The notes under the pieces were generated by a model that saw only the letters and a list, made by a program, of their open reading frames with translations, was not told where the DNA came from and ran no database searches. DNA of 64,000 nucleotides. Origin: Mucilaginibacter psychrotolerans. Its GTDB lineage: Bacteria; Bacteroidota; Bacteroidia; Sphingobacteriales; Sphingobacteriaceae. Below are positions 53,701 through 61,300 of the stretch, piece by piece. The position numbers and the translations under genes were made by a program. The first letter of the stretch is position 1. Every line of letters begins with the position of its first letter. The stretch covers positions 1 through 64,000 of the forward strand of contig NZ_SOZE01000016.1 of NCBI RefSeq assembly GCF_004519315.1, read 5' to 3'.

Positions 53701-53732
53701 TAGTGTTCCACAAAACGTTTTTTGGAACACTA
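53701..53732. promoter_or_regulatory. 32-bp near-perfect palindrome
   Basis: TAGTGTTCCA (53701-53710) pairs with TGGAACACTA (53723-53732), and the centre holds AAAACGTTTT; only the pair 53711/53722 is mismatched. It lies 10 bases after the last iteron-like palindrome. Too symmetric for chance and not T-tailed, so an operator or recombination site is more likely than a terminator. Confidence 0.7.
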
Positions 53733-53919
53733 ATAAGACCAAAACGCTCCGGTTTTCCGTCTAAATCAGTCAAAAAAACCGCTCCGAAAACGGACGATTT
53801 AAACCGTTTTTTGGATTAAAAACCAATGAAAATCGAAGAAAAACGCAGAAAAACGAAGGGGAAGTTATGAGTAGATCTTATCGCTCGCAGATTTAACTCA
53901 CCCCGACTACGCTATCGCT

Positions 53920-54020
53920 GGTCGACCCTCTCTGCTGCGCAAAGAGGGTGAAGAAAAGAAAAAAAGCCCCAATTTCTCCCCCTCTTTACGCAGTAGAGAG
54001 GGGGCGGGGGGTGAGTCGAC
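53920..54020. repeat. Two REP-like hairpins
   Basis: CCCTCT ... AGAGGG (~53934-53951) and CCCCCTCT ... AGAGGGGG (~53987-54004) are inverted-repeat hairpins around GCTGCGCA and TTACGCAGTAG loops. They belong to the C/G-run intergenic repeat type of this genome. Confidence 0.55.
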
Positions 54021-54063
54021 TTGCCACGCGGACACGGCCGTCGTGTTTCGAACACCTCAGGTC

Positions 54064-54411
54064 CTAAACCATACTTTGCCCCACCGTCAGCAAATTATTG
54101 TCCGGGTCGTGTATGGCAAATTCACGCTGCATCCAGGGTTTGTATTCCAGGGCGGTAACGTTGGCGCCATTGGCTTTGGCCAGATCGTAAAACGCCTCGA
54201 TATCGTCGGTACGGATGTACACTTGTCCGTAGTTATCTTTAGGGTCGAGGTCGGTAAATTCGAAGAAGTGTATCTGGATATGGTCTTTCTCTACCATCAG
54301 GTAGCCCGGGTAATCGCCGCCGAACTGCGTAAAACCAAGCTTTTCGATATAAAATTGGCGCGTGATGGCTTTATTGCGCATAGGTAGTTTCGGGTTGATG
54401 GCGGTAAGCAT
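54064..54411 (-). CDS. VOC family protein (bleomycin-resistance/glyoxalase fold)
   Basis: A 115-residue VOC protein: LPMRNKAITRQFYIEKLGFT, GYLMVEKDHIQIHFFEFTDL, QVYIRTDDIEAFYDLAKANG and QREFAIHDPDNNLLTVGQS. The pattern matches BLMA/BLMT-like antibiotic-binding proteins, which sequester glycopeptides such as bleomycin as dimers. Whether this one binds an antibiotic is not known. Its start overlaps the end of the upstream gene by 41 bases, so the two are co-translated. Confidence 0.85.
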   Translation of the reverse strand: MLTAINPKLPMRNKAITRQFYIEKLGFTQFGGDYPGYLMVEKDHIQIHFFEFTDLDPKDNYGQVYIRTDDIEAFYDLAKANGANVTALEYKPWMQREFAIHDPDNNLLTVGQSMV

Positions 54412-54883
54412 GGCGGGTTGGGTTTATGGGTTTACGATGTGCGAAGATACTTATCCTTTTAAAAGTCATGGTCCAGGTACCTGAGGTGGGCGGCATGGGT
54501 ATCGGAATAATCCCTATCCAAAGAAACCCGAATTTAAATCTCCACTGGCCGCTGATGCTCATCCCATCGGCTGATAGCTTGCCGGCGTAGTAGATTTTGC
54601 GGTGTTTTTTATTAAATGTTTGGCGTGTACCATCGGCGCGGAGCACCGTCATCACGGGCATTTGCTTAATGAACTCAACTTCGTCGCCATCAACGGTACC
54701 TGTAATTTCGCCTATACCTTCGGTGCCGCCGCTTGCAAGATCGTCCTGCACCGTGCCGCTGAACCTGTTATCGGCAATGTTAACGATAGCAATCCCGAAG
54801 TAGGTGTGCTTGTGGCCCCGCATGCTCTCGTGGCGCTTATTGTCGAATTGATAGTAGCCTTGCCAGTTGCCTTTAGCAATCAT
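54371..54883 (-). CDS. Hypothetical protein (lipocalin-like composition)
   Basis: A 170-residue soluble protein, start MIAKGNWQGYYQFDNKRHES. I choose 54883 because the 12 residues of the longer frame are unlike a protein start, and GNWQGYY is the typical first strand of small beta-barrel proteins. GTVDGDEVEFIKQMP and ISGQWRFKF support a beta-barrel. The last ~25 residues (FAHRKPINPTRHAYRHQPET) run past the barrel into the VOC gene and may be read-through from loss of an earlier stop. Function unknown. Confidence 0.6.
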   Translation of the reverse strand: MIAKGNWQGYYQFDNKRHESMRGHKHTYFGIAIVNIADNRFSGTVQDDLASGGTEGIGEITGTVDGDEVEFIKQMPVMTVLRADGTRQTFNKKHRKIYYAGKLSADGMSISGQWRFKFGFLWIGIIPIPMPPTSGTWTMTFKRISIFAHRKPINPTRHAYRHQPETTYAQ

Positions 54884-54919
54884 TGTAGTTAATTGGATTG
54901 GTTTATGCAATATGCACAA

Positions 54920-55384
54920 TCTTTACCACGGATGATAATCTTCCGTATTGTTTTTGAAGCTCTTTGCCAATTTGTTCCACTTTCGTCCCAAAGTGCTTAG
55001 TGTTTTTTGTTAAATTCCTAATAAAGAATTTGTTGTATAGGTTTGCTTGAACAATGAGGGTGTTCCAACGTGTTCCGCTAAAAATGTAATTAATTGATAA
55101 TCAATTACTATTTGGAAAATGGTGTTTCACATTCAAAAATGGAACACTTGCATGCTTGGGGATATCCTATTAGCCCGGCGCCGCTTTGTAACAAGCAAGC
55201 TATATAAGGTGCAACATGTAATTAGTTGTAACCATTTCTCGTTATTCGCGGTATAAATACTTTACACGATAAAAACTTTCCGGTTATTGGCGGTTTAGCC
55301 TTTATAATGAATGTTTTTTGTTGAATGTTTTGATAAATTAGCGTTTAAGTTAACGCCCGCTACTGTCAACCCTAACTGACTCTT
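54920..55384. promoter_or_regulatory. Operator-rich region upstream of the hybrid kinase
   Basis: A 465-base gap without gene. GTGTTCC occurs at 55060-55066 and 55070-55076 and its inverse GGAACAC at 55141-55147; the same 8-mers GTGTTCCA/TGGAACAC make up the palindrome at 53701-53732. A 17-bp perfect palindrome TAATTGAT-A-ATCAATTA lies at 55091-55107. Confidence 0.5.
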
Positions 55385-57181
55385 ATGGATGCTCAAATAC
55401 CTTTTTTGAATTTCTCCCTAAAAAAGGTATTAGCGCGGCAGCCCGATACTTTGAAAAAGGCGCGGATAAAAATCGTTTACACCATCTTGCTGTTATCTAT
55501 CGTAAAGATACTGGTGTTACTCCCCCTGGTATTGACACGCATACACGAACATCAGCTTTACCGAATGCTTTTCATATTGGTATTTTATCTTGCTCTTGCT
55601 AAATACCTGCTTTATAAACCGAACAGCATCAATATTATTTCGCATTTTATCGTAGTTACCGGTATAGGCGCAGTATGGACCAACGTATTCTTTTTCCAGC
55701 AAAGCATCAACATGGTTACCATACAGTTTGCTTTTATGGTAACGTTTGTGGGGTATTATCTTATCGATAGTCGTTTCGCGGTGATTTATAGCATACTGGC
55801 TATTGCGCCGTTGCTGTATTACCTTGCAGCTAGCGGTCGCGGTAACTGGCACATGGATGTTATCCCCCAGGAGCTCCCTTCGCCAGGTTTTGAAGCTATA
55901 GTAGCCATGAACTTTATCACCATGCTGCTGATCCATTATCTGTTTTACTGCGCATTTAGGGATAATGTAAGCGAAAAGGAGGAATTGAACAGGCAATTGC
56001 AAGCCACAGTAGCCGAAACCAAGGCACTTGCCGATTCGCGCTCTGTGTTCTTATCTACCATGTCGCACGAGTTGCGCACCCCGCTAAACGCTGTAATGGG
56101 GATGGCCAGCCTGGTGCGCGATACGGCCACGGCCGAGCAAACCGAGAACCTCGATATCCTGGAATTTTCGGCGCAGAGCCTGCTTACGATGGTTAACGAT
56201 ATACTGGATTATAACAAAAGCGAGAACGACCGCATAGAGCTTGAAACTATACCTGTTAACCTGCCTGTGTTGATGCACCGCGTGTGCCTTGGCCTGCAGC
56301 AAAAGGCCACCGAAAAGGGCCTAACGCTTACTATGGATGTAGACGATCAACTGAAAGATAAATGGCTAGTTACCGACCCCACCCGCCTTACCCAAATTAT
56401 CCATAACCTGGTGGGCAATGCGCTTAAATTTACCGAGCGCGGCGGCGTGAGTGTTAAACTGCATGTTACCCAAGCCGATGAGCATAGCGTATCTACACAT
56501 TTTTCGGTTACGGATACCGGCATAGGCATAGCCGACAATCGGCAGGAAGCCATCTTCGACCCATTTACCCAAGCATCGGCAGATACCACGCGCCACTACG
56601 GCGGTACCGGCCTAGGCCTGGCTATCGTAAAACGACTGCTTAAACTTTTTAATAGTAACATAGTGCTGAAGAGTATTGCAGGCGAGGGTTCCGAGTTTTC
56701 GTTCGCTATAGATTTTAACCTACACAAAGGCATTGTAGTGCCCGCATCTATCCATACTGGCATGAACAGCAGTCTGGAAGGGCTCAAGATACTGATAGCC
56801 GAGGATAACCCTATCAATGCTTTGTTATTGGTTAAATTGCTTACCAAATGGAAGGCGCGCTCCGTACTGGCACGCAACGGTAGCGAGGCCATTGAAAAGT
56901 TAATGACCGAAGATTTCGATGTAGTACTGATGGATTTGCACATGCCTATTATGGATGGCTACGAAGCAACTGAGCGCATCAGGCAGATGGCACATCCGGC
57001 TAAATCGTCCGTGGTGATAATTGCCTTAACAGCATCTGTATCGCATAATATCCACAGCAAGATAAAAGCGGCCGGCATGCACGATTATTTGTCGAAGCCT
57101 TTTCAGCCTACGCTATTATTCCAAAAGCTCGAGCCACTGCAGAATGCCCTTGCTCCACGCGAGATACTTTCAAATCATTAA
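55385..57181 (+). CDS. Hybrid sensor histidine kinase / response regulator
   Basis: A 598-residue protein. Residues ~28-190 hold about six membrane helices without a large periplasmic sensor. STMSHELRTPLNAVMGM is the H-box (His228), LVGNALKFTERGG the N-box, TDTGIGIADN the G1 box, and GGTGLGLAIVKRL the G2 box. The receiver domain (~470-590) has ILIAEDNPINALLLVKLL, phospho-acceptor Asp517 in VVLMDLHMPIMDGYEA, and LSKPF. No separate output regulator is encoded next to it. The lack of an extracellular domain suggests sensing within the membrane. The upstream gap has several palindromes. Confidence 0.95.
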   Translation: MDAQIPFLNFSLKKVLARQPDTLKKARIKIVYTILLLSIVKILVLLPLVLTRIHEHQLYRMLFILVFYLALAKYLLYKPNSINIISHFIVVTGIGAVWTNVFFFQQSINMVTIQFAFMVTFVGYYLIDSRFAVIYSILAIAPLLYYLAASGRGNWHMDVIPQELPSPGFEAIVAMNFITMLLIHYLFYCAFRDNVSEKEELNRQLQATVAETKALADSRSVFLSTMSHELRTPLNAVMGMASLVRDTATAEQTENLDILEFSAQSLLTMVNDILDYNKSENDRIELETIPVNLPVLMHRVCLGLQQKATEKGLTLTMDVDDQLKDKWLVTDPTRLTQIIHNLVGNALKFTERGGVSVKLHVTQADEHSVSTHFSVTDTGIGIADNRQEAIFDPFTQASADTTRHYGGTGLGLAIVKRLLKLFNSNIVLKSIAGEGSEFSFAIDFNLHKGIVVPASIHTGMNSSLEGLKILIAEDNPINALLLVKLLTKWKARSVLARNGSEAIEKLMTEDFDVVLMDLHMPIMDGYEATERIRQMAHPAKSSVVIIALTASVSHNIHSKIKAAGMHDYLSKPFQPTLLFQKLEPLQNALAPREILSNH

Positions 57182-57250
57182 CAAGAATAAAATACCTGCG
57201 GCTTCTTTATTCAATATCATTTACCTTTACGCTAAATTATATCAACAGAT

Positions 57251-57670
57251 ATGGCAAACCCCACGCAGATAACCGTAGAAGCAACCGTAAACGCACCCGT
57301 AGAAATAGTTTGGAGCTTGTGGACCGACCCTGAGCACGTTGTAAACTGGAACGCAGCAAGCGATGACTGGCACACCCCCAAAGCATCTAACGACCTGCAA
57401 GTCGGCGGTAAATTCACCTCCACCATGGCCGCTAAAGATGGTAGCATGAGCTTCGATTTCGAGGGCGTTTATTCCGTTGTTGACGAGTATAAGCTTATTG
57501 CATATGAAATTGGCGATGGCCGTAAGGTAAGCGTTACGTTTACAGACGAGGATGAGGTCACCAAAATAGTAGAGACGTTCGAGGCAGAAGGCATGAACCC
57601 GGTAGAAATGCAGCGCAGTGGCTGGCAGGCCATCCTGAATAACTTCAAGAAGTACGCAGAGGAGAATTAG
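57251..57670 (+). CDS. SRPBCC (AHSA1) family protein
   Basis: A 139-residue START-like protein: ITVEATVNAPVEIVWSLWTD PEHV (in two parts), then KFTSTMAAKDGSMSFDFEGV and SGWQAILNNFKKYAE at the C-terminus are typical of the AHSA1/ATPase-activator fold. Such proteins bind hydrophobic ligands in a deep pocket; functions vary. TACCTTTA, one base off the -7 consensus, lies ~20 bases before the start. Confidence 0.9.
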   Translation: MANPTQITVEATVNAPVEIVWSLWTDPEHVVNWNAASDDWHTPKASNDLQVGGKFTSTMAAKDGSMSFDFEGVYSVVDEYKLIAYEIGDGRKVSVTFTDEDEVTKIVETFEAEGMNPVEMQRSGWQAILNNFKKYAEEN

Positions 57671-57733
57671 TCAGCAACCCTCCTTTGCCAAACTTACGTT
57701 TGGTATGCTGTTATGACAACGCGAAAAAAAATT

Positions 57734-58075
57734 ATGAGAAAAATCCTTACCCTCCTTATATTATCGGTTGCTTTTGCTGTCAAAGCATCGGCACAAACCT
57801 TTAATGCCGACGATTTTAAGAACAATCTCGGCAAATCCAAAACCTTGTGCGACACGGTTTACTCCGTAAAAATATTCAGCGACACACTTTCCCTCATCAA
57901 CATGGGGGGCAACTATCCCAATCAGAAATACACGATCGCCGTAAAGGGAAATAAAATTGTGATGGATTGGGCCAACCTAAAAGGCAAACGCTTGTGTGTT
58001 ACAGGTGTTTTTGAGATGCATAAAAACCGCCCCGAAATTGTAGCTGCCGAGCCCAACCAAATCAGCTATCCTTAA
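57734..58075 (+). CDS. Small secreted OB-fold-like protein
   Basis: A 113-residue protein with a signal peptide (ILTLLILSVAFAVKASAQ). The mature part (TLSLINMGGNYPNQKYTIAV, DWANLKGKRLCVTGVFEM, NRPEIVAAEPNQISY) has the strand order and C-terminal NRPEIV..PNQI of tRNA_anti-like OB-fold proteins. I start at 57734 (MRKILTLL), which gives a normal signal peptide; an in-frame ATG at 57713 would add seven residues. It lies 266 bases before the NRPS/PKS gene, on the same strand. Confidence 0.65.
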   Translation: MRKILTLLILSVAFAVKASAQTFNADDFKNNLGKSKTLCDTVYSVKIFSDTLSLINMGGNYPNQKYTIAVKGNKIVMDWANLKGKRLCVTGVFEMHKNRPEIVAAEPNQISYP

Positions 58076-58341
58076 AGATTATTTTCCAATGAAAAGCTTC
58101 AGGATTGTTAATTAAAAATTACAAAGACTGGGGCTTTGGATGGCGTTTTGTCGTTATTTTAAATGATGTAACCAATAGCTAATTTTTGAGGGTATTGAAT
58201 TTCCGCATTTCAAAATAAATCAAAAAATAGGGTTGTGACATTTCGCCTGTAATGCAAAAAATGTATAACTTGAACGCGATTTTGAACTAATTACAAGCGT
58301 TTTTTAAGGCTATGTAGTATTTAGCCTCCTTATACCAATTA
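58076..58341. other. 266-base leader region of the NRPS/PKS gene
   Basis: AT-rich, no gene. No clear TAnnTTTG box; TTGAACGCGATTTTGAACTA (58271-58290) and TAGTATTTAG (58315-58324) are the nearest candidates. No SD before the ATG at 58342. Confidence 0.35.
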
Positions 58342-61300
58342 ATGGACTTACTTACCGAGAATATTTATCACCAGGAAGAAACGGGCGATGTGTTCCTGCA
58401 TCGATTGTTTGAGGAACAGGCGCAACTCACGCCCGATGTACTTGCCATACAGCTTGCCGGACAGCAAATTACCTACCACGAATTAAACAGGAAAGCCGAC
58501 CAACTTGCCCTGGCTATAGTAAACCAAAGCCCGGATTCTCTGGTAATAGGTGTTAGTGTGCAACGATCCATAGAAACCATTGCAGGCATACTGGCGGTGC
58601 TTAAAGCAGGTAAGGCCTATTTGCCTATTGATGCATCATACCCTATTGAAAGGCTGCAGCATATCCTAAAGGATGCAGGTGTGAATACGATACTGGCAGC
58701 AACGGCGCAAAAAGAATTGTTCACCCATTTGCCGGTTACAGTAATTGCATCAGATAAAGAGTACACTGAAACGGCAACATCTGTTGATCAAAATATCCGC
58801 ACTCATGTTGCCTATGTTATTTATACCTCAGGTTCTACAGGTACGCCAAAGGGCGTTTGTGTGGGGCATGTAGGCGTGGTTAACCTCATTTATTACCACA
58901 AGCGTATTTCACCCTATTTAGGTATTGGTGCAAAAACTTTGCAATTTGCGCCCTTGGTGTTTGATGCATCGGTGGTAGAGATATTTTGTACGCTATGCAT
59001 AGGCGGTACATTGGTACTTGTTGAAGATGAAGTACGTATAGATCCGGTTAGGTTGATCCGATATGTGGATGACATGAAGGTTAACCGTATCAACGTGCCT
59101 TTTGTAGCCCTGCAATATTTTACAGAAATAGCCGATGCAGAAAAACGATACCCGCAATCACTATTGGAGGTAATTACAGCCGGCGAACAATTAAAGGTAA
59201 CGCCACAGATTGTTCGTTTTTTTCAGGCTTTGCCGGGCTGTGTTTTCTACAATATGTATGGCCCAACCGAAACCAGCGTTGCCAGTACAGCATTAAAACT
59301 GACGGGAGCGCCTGAAACCTGGCCTGCTTTACCAACCATTGGTAAGGAGATAGATAATACAAAAAACTACATCCTCGATGAAAACCTCAGTCTATTGCCC
59401 GATGGCGAAGTTGGCGAGCTGTGCATAAGCGGTATAAATCTTAGTTACGGGTACCTTAACCGTCCCGATCTGACTGCCGAAAAATTTGTGGATTGGCAAA
59501 ATAATGGCCAAACTATACGTATTTATCGCAGTGGCGATCTTTGTCGTTTTTTGCCTGATGGTAACATTGAGTACCTTGGCCGTAAAGACACCCAGGTGAA
59601 GATACGCGGCAACCGGGTGGAGATTGGCGAGATTGAAGTTTTGCTAAATCAGCTCGATGGTATACAACAATCCGTTGTGATTGCACGGGAAGACACACCC
59701 GGCGATAAACGGCTGGTAGCCTACCTGGTAGCCTCGCACGAAAGGGTAACTACTGCACAGGTACGTGACAGGATAGAAGAAAAGCTGCCCGATTTTATGA
59801 TGCCCTCGGCTTTTGTGTGGATGACCGACCTGCCCAAAACCAGCAGCGGCAAGGTGGACCGTAATAACCTGCCCAAGCCGGATCTGAAACGGCCTGAACT
59901 GGCAACTTTATATAAGCCGGCAGCTAACCTTACGCAAAAACGCCTTGCAGGTATCTGGTGCGAATTGCTACAACTTGAAAAAGTAGGTATCGACGATAAT
60001 TTCTTCGAACTGGGCGGAAATTCCCTGCTGGGCCTTAAAACGGTTGCAACTTTAAAGAAGCAATATAATGTTGTGCTGCCCATTACCAAATTGTACCAGT
60101 TTCCAACGGTGGCCGGTATTGCTGCATATTTGGATGGCACTACAGGTAAGGTGGCCGAGGTGGTATTACCAAAAACTAAAGTTAAGGCCGGCAACGGCGA
60201 TATCGCCATCATAGGCATGGCAGGCCGTTTCCCGGGTGCCAATACGATAGATGAGTTGTGGACGCTATTAAAAGAGAGCCGTGAAACCACCCGCTTCTTT
60301 ACCGATGAGGAAATTGACTCTTCGATACCACCCGAGGTACGCTTTGCGCCTAATTATGTAAAAGCCCGTGGTGTAGTAGAAAACTCCGACGAGTTCGACG
60401 CAGCATTTTTTGGACTGAGCCCGCGAATAGCAGAACTGATGGACCCACAGCAGCGCATTTTTTTGGAGCTGGTTTGGGAGGCCCTGGAAAGCACAGGTCA
60501 CCTGCCATCGCAATACCATGGCATGGTGGGTCTTTTTGCAGGTTGCGGCAACAATACTTACTATATCAACAATGTGATCCCCAACCGCCACCTGATTGAT
60601 AAGGTTGGCAGTTTCATGGTATCAACGCTCAACGAAAAAGATTATATCGCAACGCGAATTGCTTACGAGCTTGACCTGAAAGGTCCTGCTGTTAGCGTGC
60701 ATTCGGCGTGTTCAACATCGCTGCTAGCAATTGCCCAGGCAGTTGACAGCATCCGTGCAGGGCAATGTAATGCGGCATTGGCAGGCGGGGTATCAATCAG
60801 TTCACCTATAAACAGCGGGCATTTGTATCAGGAAGGCACCATGCTGAGTGCCGATGGCCATTGCCGCTCTTTTGATGCTGAAGCAGATGGTACCGTGTTC
60901 AGCGATGGGGCAGGGGTAGTGCTGCTGAAAAGCCTGGAAGAGGCCGAAGCCGATGGTGACACCATTTACGGCATTATCAAAGGCGTGGGCCTTAATAACG
61001 ATGGCGGCGGCAAGGGTAGCTTTACTGCACCCAATGCAGCCGGGCAGGCCGGTGCCATAGCCATGGCTATCAGGGATGCGGGGGTATCGGCAGCAGACAT
61101 TACTTATGTAGAGGCGCACGGTACGGCTACTGTACTGGGCGATCCGATTGAAATAGAGGGACTGCGCATGGCGTTCGGTCCGCAGGATGCTAACCAGTAC
61201 TGCGCCATTGGCTCCATCAAGAGTAATATGGGCCACTTAGTGGCAGCTGCGGGCGTTGCTGGCTTTATAAAAGCAACCTTGGCGATGTATCATCATCAAA

